Shown here in pieces: positions 1-14,743 of a stretch of 64,000 nucleotides of DNA. The translations under genes were made by a program, and so were the position numbers. The notes beneath the pieces are model-generated. The model searched no databases. It had not been told where the DNA came from and was given only the letters and a program-made list of their open reading frames with translations. The stretch's first letter is position 1, and every line of letters begins with the position of its first letter. Origin of the DNA: Vigna angularis. Its lineage: Eukaryota; Streptophyta; Magnoliopsida; Fabales; Fabaceae. The stretch is from positions 1,110,501 to 1,174,500 of the forward strand of contig NC_068973.1 of the NCBI RefSeq assembly GCF_016808095.1, written 5' to 3'.

Positions 1-519
1 ATCATACATACAGGCTAACTACTTTGGCAAAACTATTTGTAAGTTTAATTAACTTGAATCATCATACAACACGATTGCATAACATATTGGACTGTGAATG
101 ATGCTTGAAAGATTAATTGCACTGGATAATATTTATGAATCAAGAAAAAGCATAAGTTGTAAATATTTCTTCAATCTAGAAATATGCTGTTAACAAACAG
201 CAAGCTTGTTAGCCTGCTGACATTGAGATATTCAATGAAAATGAAAGACAAGCACGCACTGCAGGAAAGAAGTTATAATAGAAACAGTGCCTTCATTTGC
301 AGCAAAACAACTCATCCCGTCATAACTTCTTCAAGCTTGAATTCCTAATTTCCAACTAGATACTACTAGAGAATCCCCGCACTCCCTAGAGTCATTAGCT
401 CTTTTTAATCTAAGCGATAGACCACATATTTGCCCTCTGTACAAATGCAGGTGAATTCATCCCACGTGGCTGGCCCTCTCCATGCGTTAAGTTTGCATTT
501 GAGTAGCAAATATAACTAG

Positions 520-640
520 GGTCTGTTTGGACGTTCGTTTCCATAAGGTCTTTTAACAAAGAAAAAATAAAAAAATAACTTTATCCATAAGCTAAAATAA
601 ACCTACTTTTTTGGGAAAAAGAAGCTTGTCGAAACAGACC
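520..640. mobile_element. Small MITE-like element with short terminal inverted repeats
   Basis: The left end reads GGTCTGTTTGGACG and the right end reads GTCGAAACAGACC, so the outer 9 bases are perfect inverted repeats and the match decays inward. The element is about 120 bp with an A-rich core and has no coding capacity. I could not define a target-site duplication. It lies downstream of the second exon of the LC8 gene, probably in that gene's last intron. The ends resemble hAT-type MITE termini, but the superfamily is inference. Confidence 0.4.
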
Positions 641-1207
641 TGGTTATTATAAATTTTGAGGGACCAAAATCATAGGACACTAACTTGAAATATCAGGGAG
701 CATTTGTCCCTGTGTCAAAATGCAAATAGTCAATGTTATATTCAACCATTTTCTCCTCCACTAACCACTAATTCAAGAAAAGACTTCTCAAACCAATAAA
801 GGAAAACCCCATCCTCTACAGCTTATAGGCACAATCAAAGTGGAACAAATTATCTGTCAAAAAAGTACATAAGTCATGCTGACTCGTCAATACAGCACAA
901 ACCAACCAACTAATCTACATATTCATATACCAGTCCGCTAGATAATCGAGCTAAGAAGAAGGCTGCAAAATCTTATTCCATAACTAGAAAATCAACTATA
1001 TGCACCCAAAAACAAAAACCTAGGTTTCAGCATCACTTCTAAATTTCAATCATGCAGAGAAGCAAACGAGGATTAACTTACACAGATCTACATCTACTCA
1101 ATTTCTAGTAGAGAAGAATCACATAAACCACAAATCAAAGTATACCCGAGTACCAAAATCGTTGAATACAAATAATAACAATTAAAAAAAATAACAAAAG
1201 GAAATAC

Positions 1208-1609
1208 CAAAATTACGACCAACGATGCAATGCCAAGTGGGGCCGTGCCTCTTATCGAACTCCTTCTTTACCTGCTCCGCAACATCTTTCTCTACATTGT
1301 ACTTCTCAAAGGCCTGATTAATCAACAAAAAAGTCAAGCCTTTACGAAACAACACAGCAAGCACAAACAAACCCAGAAACAGAATCCAAAAGGCTGAACC
1401 ATGCAACCAAGAAAATGAAAAAGAAAACTGTTAAAACTAACGGCAACAGCGATGTCAACCGCCTCCTTCTGCATGTCGGGAATCATGTCGGCGCTCTTGA
1501 TGATGACCTTCTTCAGAGGGACGGCCGGTAACGGTGACGGTTTCCGGTCATCGGTGTTAGGCCTCACCGTTAGAGGTCCGGCAATGCTCTTTTTGGCTTC
1601 TTCACTCAT
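1208..1609 (-). CDS. Dynein light chain LC8-type protein, partial (exons 1-2)
   Basis: This encodes the LC8/DYNLL fold, a small dimeric hub protein that binds short linear motifs. Exon 1 is 1442-1609 and exon 2 is 1208-1313, with GT-AG junctions and matching phase. Together they give about 91 residues: a 30-35 residue low-complexity N-terminal extension, then the LC8 core [34 protein letters not shown] and [21 protein letters not shown]. The final beta strands (normally SYVTHE to the end) are missing after NFG. I found no matching exon at 1-1200, so the last exon probably lies left of the window behind an intron of at least 1.2 kb. The start is the ATG in front of MSEEAKKS. Flowering plants lack cytoplasmic dynein heavy chains, so the role is presumably dynein-independent. 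Confidence 0.93.
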
Positions 1610-2183
1610 TTTGTTTTTCTCTATCTCCGATTGAGCTCTGGTTAGCTTTTAGGGGAAGTGACGGAATTAGGTGGTGTGAATTTTGAAACCGTATCAGAAT
1701 AATGTATATTTTTAAGCCTAAAAATTAATTTTAAAATGAAACTTTTTAAAAATTAATAACATTATTTAAAAAAAACTATAATAATATTAACGTGTTTCAT
1801 TACCTTAAGTAATTATTTTTTTAAATATTATTGATAAATAGAATTATATATTTAAGAGACTTAAAGGGGGGTTTTATTAAAGTGACTCTCAGATGTTCCA
1901 TACTTGTTAAAAAGGATTCTGTGTCCATTGTTTTATTATTTTACATTACAAAAATAAAATTTAGATTTTAAAAATAAAAAACAGACATTTCTCAGAATCA
2001 TCTTTAAATCCTAAAAAATATGCAATGACTTATAAAACAAAATTTAACACTTTCTCTTCTTATTTTTTTCTTTTAACAAAATGAGGAAACTTATATGCCT
2101 TTTTTCATTTTTTTGACAGATATATATCTTCGAATAAATAAAGTAAAATTGGTTCTTGTGAATTTAAGAATTTTATTTCAAAA

Positions 2184-2186
<3 letters not shown>

Positions 2187-2244
<58 letters not shown>
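2187..2244. repeat. (AT)n microsatellite
   Basis: About 58 bases of uninterrupted TA dinucleotide repeat in intergenic DNA, likely length-polymorphic. Confidence 0.95.
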
Positions 2245-2247
<3 letters not shown>

Positions 2248-5200
2248 GTGGGATTTTGATAAATATGTTAATTTAATTGTGAAGAGCACCTGTGAGAATC
2301 TTGCAGGAAACAAATTAAGTATTGTGATAGATTAATGTTTTTAAAATTGGTTTGGTAGTTGAAATGGTGAAGATATTGATTCAATGTTTAATAGTTTAAA
2401 TGCTTGTAATTAAGTACTTTAACCTTAAACTTAATTGACAATACATGGAAAAAAAAAAGTAGAAGTTATTAAAAATCAATTATTTTTTAAAACTTATCCG
2501 TTTATATAAAGAAATTTGCGCTTGTAATTTGCGTTTAGAAGGTTGATTCAGAGTTATTCCTTAAAAATTTAAAAGAATTCTTTCAAAAGTAACACGAGAT
2601 AAATAAAGAACCAAATATACATATGAATGAAGATATTTTAAATATTAAGTTCTTTAGTTTTAAATTTAATAAACATTATATGGACTTTAAAGAACTTTTA
2701 TTTTTTAAATTTGATAAATATTGATTTGCATGGGAGTTAATTAGTTGTGAAACTTGTTAATAGTCAATATGATTGTTGTTTGATATATATTTTCTATAAA
2801 CTGATATTTGATTTTAGAGAAAAAAATTATAAGCATACTGATAATTAAAATATTTTTTTTCATGTGATTCAAATTTCGATATAAATATAATTCTTCTATA
2901 ATGTTTCGGTATAAATGTGATTCAAATTTCGATATATATTACTTAAAATTTGAATTCATGAAACATTAATCTTTATTTGCTTGTAGGTAAATAGTAACTA
3001 AATTTGAGCAATTCTCTAAGAAAAGAAAATATAATAAGTACTTAAATAAATAAATAAGAGGAAACATAAGAATAGAATAATAATTTTATATTGTTTTATG
3101 AAATCTTTGTTGAATTTGTGTATTTATTTCATTTTTTAGTTAGAAACTTTTAATCAACATTATTTTTATTAATTGATCAGATTACCTATTAAATGAATTA
3201 GAAGATGTGCAAATCAATCTTAATATATAATATAATATATTTAGTAATTTTTACAAGAATTTTTAGACTTTTTTTAATTAAACTTTAAGTTTTAAGTAAA
3301 AAAATTTATTCTTACATTTAACTTGCTAATGAAAGGTAACAAAATTTCCTTTGTTCAAGAATTCCTGGTGATTATTACATTTTCTCCATCTTTCATTTTT
3401 TTTCCTTATTTTTTTTAGTGAAAATTATAGGAAACAATTATTCTTCTTATTCATATTAAGAGTCCGTGAAGATAAAGAAAAAAAAATAGTAAAAAAGCAA
3501 TCCTTAGTGAAAAGAAAATCGAGTAAATCCACATCACACCCAACTTAGTTAAAAAAAAGGAAAAGAGTAAATCCACTTAGCACCCAATTTAGTTACAAAA
3601 TATTTTGTTTGAAAACAAATCTAAACATCTAATTTATCATGTCTTTGATTTCTACATCAAACCGATAAATAATGTAAATTAATTACTTTAAATGACCTAA
3701 GTAAATTTACTTTTTCACTAATGGCAAAGTAATTCAATGCATCTATTATTCTATTAATAGTAATAATGACAATACTAATAATAATTTATTATTATTATTG
3801 TTATTATCAACCATTTTAAATATTTTATTGTCATAAGATTACAATGGAAGCTTTTTATTATAATAAGCATATCATATATTATATTAACATTTTTTAATTA
3901 AATAAAAAATAATTGAAAAAATAGAGTAAAATTAATTAAGATATAAAACAAAAATATTTAACATAAAAATAAAATAAAATTATATGTAAAATATCTTAAT
4001 CTTCAGCAGGAAAAAACTTTAAATTTATGAGTTTAAATACTAAGTATTCTAAATATATATTCTTTAAATTTTCATCAATTTGATATATTTGTTATAGTAT
4101 TAACGACATTATTTTTGAAAAATACTTTTTGAAGGGTGATTGCATTAATATTTGGAATAATAATTGATTTTATGATATTACATATTTAAATTGATTAGAA
4201 TTTTTATAAGATTACGCTTATTGTTAATTTGATTTGGACTAATACTTAATTGAATTTTTCTTCTTTTGTTGTCTTCTTTAATGGTTAATGAGATGATTAT
4301 ATGTGTAATTGGACTTTGAATGTATTGGCACGCTTTATAAAAAAAACTACAAAATGTTTTACTCTTTTGGCATAGAAAGTGTGGATGGAGAAAAATTGAT
4401 TTGGTTAGAAGAAGTGTCACTAACTAAAACTTTGGTTTTTTAAAAATTAATGTATGATCTTTTACCTATTGATTTAGATGTTAAAAAAGTAATTGATTTT
4501 ATGCTTTGTGTGTTATTTGTGTGGTAATAATGTTTAATTTTTCTCTCATTTGTTTTTTCATTGTTTTATCGATAAATTTGAAGAAAGTTTTTTAGGGTTT
4601 GCATATTTTTTATTTTGATTTAATTGTTCGGTTTATGAAATGTTCTTTTAATTATTTGCTTAAAGTGACTGTTATTATTATAGTTATTTGGATAATGATT
4701 TAGAAGATAAGAAATTATAGTGAATTTTAGGATCCAATTAAATATCTTTTTATTTTCTTCAATCTAAGAATTCAGTGCATATTATTGAGAATAAATCTAA
4801 GAAGTATATAAATAATAACTTTTGATTTTTTTGGTGCTATAAAGTTTTTCAATATTCAAACTAGAGAGGATAAGGTATTTTCATTTATAGATATAGTATG
4901 ACAAGTTTAATTTACTAATTGGTTTAAGGTAAATACTGTGTAATCAGAAATTGTCCTAATTTGGTTTCATGTTTTAATATTTTTAGAAGAAGTGAAAATG
5001 AATATGTTGGTAATTTTTTAACTTTTTTAAGAAAACAAACTTCTACTTGTAAGAGTTTATAAATGTCATTTATATTTTATACTTTAAGCATGTTTTGGTT
5101 GAAATTGAATTCTTCTTTAATTTATTATGTTTTCGGACAAAAATAGTTTCTTAAAATCTTCGAAAAAACTTGCCTGTATCTATATTTCGTTCAAAGTTTT

Positions 5201-5626
5201 TCATGAAAAAAAAGTAATATACTAATAAGTTATCTAATTTAATTTTTATTTATAAATTATAATATAAATGATTTAATAATTTACTTCTATATATTTATTT
5301 ATATATTTTTATAATAGATATAATTTGTTTATCTCTTATTAATGAATTTGTGTTCTTAATTTGTGTGATTTTCCCTATTTTATATTTTTTTCATAAATTT
5401 GTATATAATAATAAATAATTGATAAATAAAATGTCTTGAACCTAACCTAAATATGAACTTAAAAGATATACAAAGTTAATCTACATTACTAGTAATAATC
5501 TTCCGAATTTAAGAAAATTAACAAAACAACAAATATAAAAAGACTTTTTATAGTACAAATTTGACAAGTGTCAGAGTGACAATTCTTTTCATCTGCATAA
5601 GTTGTGTCTGGACAAGTTTTAACATA

Positions 5627-5808
5627 GGATAATGATATTTGACAAACATTCTTTTGATAACATTTTAACATCATCTACGTATCATTCTATGATTGGTAAA
5701 AAATTACTCCATAATCAATAATAATCATAAACACTGACGTAGACCAATAAATCATAAATTTAACATACTATAATTAATCATAAAATATTGTCATAAGTAT
5801 CATTATTC
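5627..5808. mobile_element. Hairpin MITE, copy 1 of a two-copy family
   Basis: The left arm starts GGATAATGATATTTGACAA and the right arm, read in reverse, starts GAATAATGATACTTATGACA. The left half (TGATAACATTTTAACATC, then CTACGTATCATTCTATGATTGG, AAAAATTACTCCATAATCAA and TAATCATAAACACTGACGT) matches the right half of the element at 28970-29159 read in reverse complement. The right half of this copy is more decayed. It has no coding capacity. The family is recognised by internal comparison only and the superfamily is not determined. Confidence 0.72.
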
Positions 5809-6139
5809 TTTAACATACTATAATTAATTTCATACCTACCATTTTTTTCTTAATTTAAATCAATTTTCTCTTGTAAACATAATCATTTTCCATTTGAATA
5901 TCAAATCTGGGAAACATCGGCAATCCGCAACCATCTAGCACGTTAATTATTTGGTTGATGATTTTAAAATTTTCTTTTTGTTTTTAATTTTTCAGCGGAT
6001 TTTTTTAAAATATTATAAATTTTATAATTCCAAAGATATTACTAAATTCAACACGGATTCTAGTTGAAATCACTATTACTTTAAATAGATAAACAAAACA
6101 AGCACTTAAAGCGTATACTCTACTCTAAAATTAAATAAA

Positions 6140-6141
<2 letters not shown>

Positions 6142-6177
<36 letters not shown>
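6142..6177. repeat. (AT)n microsatellite
   Basis: About 36 bases of TA repeat, roughly 620 bases upstream of the SWEET start codon. Confidence 0.9.
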
Positions 6178-6179
<2 letters not shown>

Positions 6180-6797
6180 AATAAAAAACTCTTTAAAGTT
6201 GTGTAAAAAGATAGAGACACGTGTTTATTTTTCTTTTCTCTATTTATATCACGAAAGTTTGTGGTTCTTAATTACTTGGCCTTTTTTATTCTATGAAAAG
6301 ACGTGAGGCAAGCATCATACCAAATCAATGAGACAGACATTGTTAACAGTGTTACAATTAAAATATCATATACAACAATTATTACATAACTTATTTAAAC
6401 TTTCAAGTAAACTTTATCTTTTTCTAGTTTACTAATTAAAATATAATATGCATTATTAAAAAGTTATTGTAAAAAATAATTTTCCTTGTGAACCTGCATT
6501 CAAATTTTCATTTAAGTTATAGCAAGAACGTGTAAGTGTTAAAAACAACACATTTTGAAATGGAAAAGAAAACTGTCTGAACTAGTGGCCATAACTCCAC
6601 CGGCTACTGTTTAGGAGCAATAATTTTTCTGGTTTTGACGTCAACTTCTTATGATATTTTCGTTGTCAAGTTTCAATTCTTGTCTAAAACAGGTTACAGT
6701 CTTTCAACACCTCTTTCTCACCCATCTTCTTCCATAAATATATGCAGACACAACCATTCTCAAAAACAACATACTTTATTGTTCTGCAAAACATCGT

Positions 6798-9185
<2,388 letters not shown>

Positions 9186-12100
9186 TTTGCTTTAACTTTT
9201 ATGCAACCTTCATCATGAAACCTCTTTTCTTTCTTTATTGTTTCATATTTTCAAATTATATATGATAAAGTAATTCAATGTTCAATTGGTTTCTTAATTA
9301 ATCCAAAGAGCTTTTCAAACAGAGAGGGTTTCAAGCATGTGAGATAAATAATGTTATGTTTTTTTATATATGTCATAGATATTATATAGACAGCTACAGT
9401 TTACATCTATGAATGAATAATGCTAAATTTTGTCTCTCTTTTTCTATATATGTATAAGAGGAAGTTTCTTCAGTTTTATTATTGTTATCTAACATATTTT
9501 TTAAAAAAATTAATAAGAATATCTAAACTATATTTTTTTAATTAATATTTTATTCAGAGTTGTAATGGGATAAGATTGGCAGTCGTTGATAAAATTGTCA
9601 GAAATGGGATAAGATAAGAAATAGTGTACGGATTTGATCCACACAATGTCCTTTATCCACTTATCTTTCTTCCATGTTTTCATTTTTTTTCTTTATATTG
9701 TGATAATAGATATATTTATCAATTAGCTTTTAAAAAAATTCAACGAAAAAATAAATAAAGTTAAAATTAGTTTATGTATAAATTAAAATCAGAATTTAGA
9801 AAAGAATTAAATGATTCTTTTTACCAACTAACATAGTTTTAATTTACAGAAAAGTTTGTGATGGTAACGAATAGGCAACAACTACTAAACTACCACAATT
9901 AATGATAACTAAGCTTAAAGTGAATTGTAAAGAGTAATATTTAAAAATAAATAAAAAAATGTTAGAGAGGAATTTGATGACTAAGTTGTTGAAAATTTAT
10001 AAACCAATAAATGCAAACAGCAACAAAGTCATCATTGGTTTTTAATTGAGCATCAATGTAAAATTAAAAAAAGAAATATTTTTCCCTTTTTCCTACTTTT
10101 ATTTGAAATTGGATGATTTTAAATACCAATATCTAATAACCAACATTCCACCTTTATAAGAGTCATCTAAGGTTCTTTATTATGTAAATGATTATAACGA
10201 TTGTTTAAAGTTAAGTAATATCTCTTAACAAAATTTATTCTTAGAGCAAATTATGTGACATTATATTATAACCACAGTTGTTTGAGAAAAAAAATAATTT
10301 AAATTAGTAAAATTGATGAAGATGATGTTTTAAGTAATAAGAGTTTTCTTTTCGGAAAAACTTATAAAATTAATTTAAATACTCAAATAATTTTAACATG
10401 TGACATTATAAAGCCACGTCAGCAACAAATCCAATTATTAAGTATAGACTATATATCATTAAAGGAGTATTGTATTAAAGGAAATTTCGTTAGGATGGTA
10501 TTACCTTTTATTTAGTTTTAGCAAACATAGTCAGATTTAATAAAAAAAACACACTTGAAAGTTACATTCTATGGTGTGGGTGTTATATTTAAAAATTACT
10601 CTTCCTTTAACCGTTTTTTCAAGTTATTGTTTTAGTCTAGTTACTTAGATATTCTAGGGTTCATTGTCTTGAAATGAAAAGTAGTTTTTAAATTTGAACT
10701 AATATCCCATTAGCTTGTGCGTCTTCTTAGTGATTTATTCAAAGATCAATCAATATTCATCTTAACAAACATCAAATTTTGTTAATCAAATTTTGTTAAG
10801 AGTAAATTTTAAGCTTAATACAATTTTACAAAATTAATTTCTAAAGTAATATCTATACCAACTTATGTATTATGAATTAATTTTATCTATAGTTAATGTG
10901 AAACTTTCAACCATGAGTACAATATATAACATGGTTCTTATATCCAAAATATTAAAATCTCACATTAAATAAAAATGAAAAGTTAAACATTTTATATACA
11001 AATTTATTACCTCAAGGTTTTAGATTGGACTTTTATTCGTGTTGTATCTTCCTAATTAAATAAAGTTAATGCAGTTGTTAAAGGAATTTTCCAAGTTACT
11101 TATCAAATGATTTTGTAAGTGATTATTACATATGTCCATTTTTTTTTTCTAAAAGCAACTTATGAAAAATTTTGTGAAGTGAGTGTGGTTAGTCTCGAAC
11201 CTAAATGAATCTAGTGAAATAATTAATTTCTACAATTATAATTTTATGTTTACCTTTTGGACATAGGAAAATATCCAAAGATGTTTGTTCTTGAAATGGT
11301 GAAAGGTTAGAACATTCACATGCAACCGCTTTTGAGGAAAATTGCACATGGAACCAAATTGTTAACATTTTGCATTTTAAAAAAACATTAGCATTAGCTT
11401 ATATTTGATTAGTAATATCTTATGTGAAATACTTAATCAATGTTTCTTGTTTTTAAGTGTACTTTTGCAAATTACTTTATACAGCTTGGTCAATTACGAT
11501 TAATATTATAATCAGGAATTTAAGTAAAGTGGGTCTCGATCTTCATTTGAAAAGTTTATCGTTATATGGATGGTAAATAATAGTACATCGTTTGTTTTTC
11601 TTTGTTTTAAGCGCATCATTTGGCATAATATCTTGAGAAAGATATTGGACAATGACCTTGTCTATATTGATTTTTTGAAATTGATGTGCAACATTATTGT
11701 CCTACCTTAAAGAACTTAGGTTTTAATAAATGAGTGTTTGAGATTCTTCTAATTTTTCTGTTTGGCCATTCTATATAAGATATTAATGTTGGGTTTATTG
11801 AGGAAGGATGTTCACGTCTGAGTCAGTTACCAAGAGCAACTATTGACTTTGATATCACTGTTGGGTTTATTGAGGGATGATGTACACTTGGGAGACACAA
11901 AACCAATGAGACTTGAGTTCAACTACATTAAGAATTGACACATCTCTCAACTCAAAACCTTAAGGTAATGATTTATGGGTCTTCATTTCAATATGATGTT
12001 TCACTTTTTCATTTAAACATAACACGAGACTTAGACTTACACTTGGATTCTTAATTATCAATTCGATCATGTTTTTTTTTAAACATGTGTTTAGTTGTGA

Positions 12101-12849
12101 ACTCTTTGATAACAATGAGATCACGATCTCCGACAAGTGTTGAAGCAAGAGCTATCAGTGTCTGGTAGAGCTTTGATATGCATCTTTGTTGGTGGTTGGT
12201 GGTGGAGGTGTTGCGGGTTGTGGCTATGAGATGAGATCCAATGAGGTGTTGCAGATTGTGTCATGGTTATGTTTCTAGAGACGAAGATGAAATCCTAGGT
12301 GTTGTGACCGTGAGAAAATGGAGATAAAGAGAAACACATCACACTTTTTTTTTTAAGAAAATGGAGATGAAGAGAAAATGTTGGATAAAAGATTTAAGTG
12401 AAAAATTTGTCACTTTTTATCAACAAATTTTTCTGTAGGTAAATAAAATATGCATTATCGACGAATTTACTAATGAAAAAACTTGTCAATAAACGAGACA
12501 TACAATACCGACGAATATGTTAGTAAATGAAATATGTATCAATAGATTTATTGACAAAAAAATTTCATCGATAATACATCTATTTAAAAATTATTTGATA
12601 ATTAAAATTTTAAATTCCTATATAACATAAATTTATTGAGGAATTTATTTTTGTCAATAAAAATTCCATCTATAATTTTATATATTTTAGTAGTCAAAAT
12701 TCTAATTTATAAACCTGAACACAACTAAACTTATTTCAAACATTAGAAAATTAAGTTAAAGTTAATCCATTACTATGCACGCATTATTATATCCAGCTCT
12801 AGTAATCTTATACGTTAAATCATTATATTAAATCTTATGATATTATTAT
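9186..12849. other. Gene-free interval with decayed repeats
   Basis: About 3.7 kb of AT-rich sequence after the SWEET gene. No open frame shows family motifs. It contains a decayed TRIM LTR pair (11787-12051). At about 12420-12690 there are recurring pieces such as CGACGAAT and its relatives in both orientations. This second part looks like the subterminal region of an old DNA transposon, but I cannot define ends. Confidence 0.6.
11787..12051 (-). mobile_element. Decayed TRIM retrotransposon remnant
   Basis: TGTTGGGTTTATTGAGG occurs at 11787 and again at 11859. The second copy continues for about 190 bases through GGGAGACAC, ACCTTAAGG, GAGACTTAGACT and ACACTTGGATTC, the same order as the TRIM LTRs at 22351-23030. 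Between the two copies lies GACTTTGATATCAC, a decayed reverse complement of an initiator-tRNA-Met primer site (TGGTATCAGAG). The pattern is a minus-strand element with a nearly complete 5' LTR, an almost wholly deleted interior and a truncated 3' LTR. Confidence 0.65.
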
Positions 12850-14035
12850 GGGTTAAATATGTTTTTAGTCTTTTAACTATCAAGCGATTTTGGGTTTAGT
12901 CCCTATTCGAAAGTTTTGTTCATTTTAGTCATCTTAGTTTTGAACTCTTATAATTAGTCCTTAAAATTGGACGACGTTAACTTTTATTTGATGTGGCAAA
13001 CGACGAGCCCACATCTGATGCCAGCTTCCCTTTTTACTCTCTGTCACATTGCTTTTCTTTTTAAAAATCAGATTAAGTGATTGCATTAGGGTTCTTAACT
13101 TTTTTTTTTCAATTGCAGCGCTCCTCTCCCTCATCACCAACTACGTCCTTTCAAGGCCCAATTCTCCCCTCAAGCTTCTCTATTGCACGCGCACTGTCCA
13201 CGAGATGGAGAAGACGCTCGCCGAGCTCCGCCTCCTCCACAACTACCAACTCCTGCACCTTGGTCCTGCCGCACAAATTCTCGCCCTCGGGTTGTCCTCC
13301 CGAAAGAATCTCTGCGTCAATTCAAGAGTTCTTGCGGCGGAGAATCGCAACTCCGTGGATGCTAACTGTCGGAAGCTGACCGCCTCTTGGGTCCGGGTGC
13401 TCGCCGCGGAGAACCCCTCTGTGTCGACGTGTGAGTTCTTCAAGCAGTATGAGAGGGCGGGGTCGTCCGCAGTTCTACCTCCCGGGGTTTATACTCTCCA
13501 GGTTTGAGTGTTTCTTTCCTGATTGGGAAATATTTTAAATTTATAGTGGTTTGAGTGGGCGAAAAGGGATTTGGATTAAGGATTTGAATTGTAACTACAT
13601 TTGTGATCTCATTTTGATACTTGGTATTTTGGACAAATGTGGTCAATGCAGCTGTAATTGCTTTGTGATGATGTTGGGTGAACAAAAAACCTTGATTTTA
13701 TGGTCAAAATCGCCGCTGTAGATGGAGTTATTGTTTGAAGTTATTGAAAAAAAAGTAAGTTAAGAACCCTAATCCTAATCTGATTTCATAAACCAAAACA
13801 TGCCAATCACTTAATTTGATTTAAAAAAAAAAGCAACGTGACAGAGAATAAAAAGAAAAGCTGGCATCAGATGTGGGCTCGCCATTTGCCACATCAAATA
13901 GAAGTTAACGCCGTCCAATTTTAAGGACTAATTATAAAAGTTTCAAAACTAAAAGACTAAAATGAACAAAACTTTCGAATAAGAACTAAACTCAAAATCG
14001 CTTGATAGTTAAGGGACTAAAAACATATTTAACCC
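12850..14035. mobile_element. Pack-MULE: non-autonomous Mutator-like element carrying an XPD exon
   Basis: The left end reads GGGTTAAATATGTTTTTAGT and the right end, in reverse complement, starts with the same 20 bases. The two arms stay alignable for about 250-285 bases, through ATCAAGCGATTTTG, GAAAGTTTTGTTCATTTTAG, CCTTAAAATTGGACG and CACATCTGATGCCAGCTT. The element is flanked on both sides by the 9-bp direct repeat TATTATTAT (12841-12849 and 14036-14044). Long TIRs and 9-bp duplications are the Mutator hallmark. The duplication is low-complexity, so it is supportive rather than conclusive. There is no transposase; the interior holds host DNA from a DNA-repair gene (13119-13501). Confidence 0.88.
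13119..13501 (+). pseudogene. Captured exon of the DNA repair helicase XPD/RAD3 (UVH6)
   Basis: XPD is the 5'-3' helicase subunit of TFIIH used in nucleotide excision repair and transcription initiation. The 383-base fragment is open throughout and encodes about 127 residues matching roughly residues 50-180 of plant XPD: LLSLITNYVLSRPNSPLKLL, YCTRTVHEMEKTLAELRLL, LGLSSRKNLCVN, TASWVRVLAAENPSV, CEFFKQYERAG and LPPGVYTLQ. It has three of the four iron-sulphur cluster cysteines (in KNLCVN, NCRK and STCEFF); the fourth would be in the next exon. Walker A lies in an earlier exon and DEAH in a later one, so it cannot be a working helicase. The exon keeps a polypyrimidine-CAG acceptor on its left and CAG|GTTTGAG on its right, so genomic DNA rather than cDNA was captured. 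It sits wholly inside the Mutator-like element. Confidence 0.9.
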
Positions 14036-14044
14036 TATTATTAT

Positions 14045-14743
14045 TATTAAATATATAAGAAAACGTAGCTAAATTATCAGAGTTTATTTTAATAATTATC
14101 GATTAAATATAACGTGTTTATTAGACACATTAGAAATACATTACACTGAATAGTTTGGTTTTCTATATAATTTAGTATAAGATTTAAGTAAAATATATAT
14201 AAACGTTAATATTCCATCTAATTAAAGTTATTATAGTTTATTTTTTTATTGAAAATTATTTAGAGAATTTATATTATATTTCACACAAAAGAAAAAGTGC
14301 AAAAGTCAACGTCGATATTATTAAAAATATTTTATGAACATTCGTGGAGTAGATACCAATTTTTAATATAGTTTAATACTTCTAATACGACATTAACTTT
14401 TTAGTATTTCTTTTGGTAATTTCAATACGAGAAAAATGTTAAGACCATTAATGTGAAATTAAGACTTGCTGTTAGCTAAGAGTTAAAGTTTATGAGATTA
14501 TAACACGATGCTTTTTATTTGATCTTCTTCAAAAATCGTTAATAAATAGAACTTAAATATAAAACGTAAAAGTTATTCCATATTTTAAGATTTGTCAAAT
14601 AAGTTGTGAATAAAATAAAATAACTTTATGTGCATGCGAAATAACGAAAACTAAAGAAATGAACATTTTATAAGAATCAATTTAAGTAATATTTAATTGA
14701 ATATGCGATTTTATCTTATCACTATTATTTTTCTAAACATTTT
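14045..14743. other. Gene-free AT-rich spacer
   Basis: About 700 bases between the Pack-MULE and the solo LTR; nothing recognised. Confidence 0.7.

Larger units (their letters stand above)
1640..6797. other. Gene-free AT-rich interval
   Basis: About 5.1 kb between the divergent LC8 and SWEET genes. It is very AT-rich and full of stop codons in all frames. The longest open frames (60-80 codons at 4178-4420 and 5489-5674) have biased AT-driven composition and no recognisable motif. It contains two (AT)n tracts and one hairpin MITE, listed separately. Its right end must hold the SWEET promoter; an ATAAATATATG TATA-like stretch is at about 6734-6745, some 55 bases before the start codon. Confidence 0.7.

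Noticed and set aside
13077..13379. Other open frames overlapping the XPD fragment on both strands
   Set aside because: They are shadow frames of the GC-richer captured exon; only the frame with XPD motifs is meaningful.
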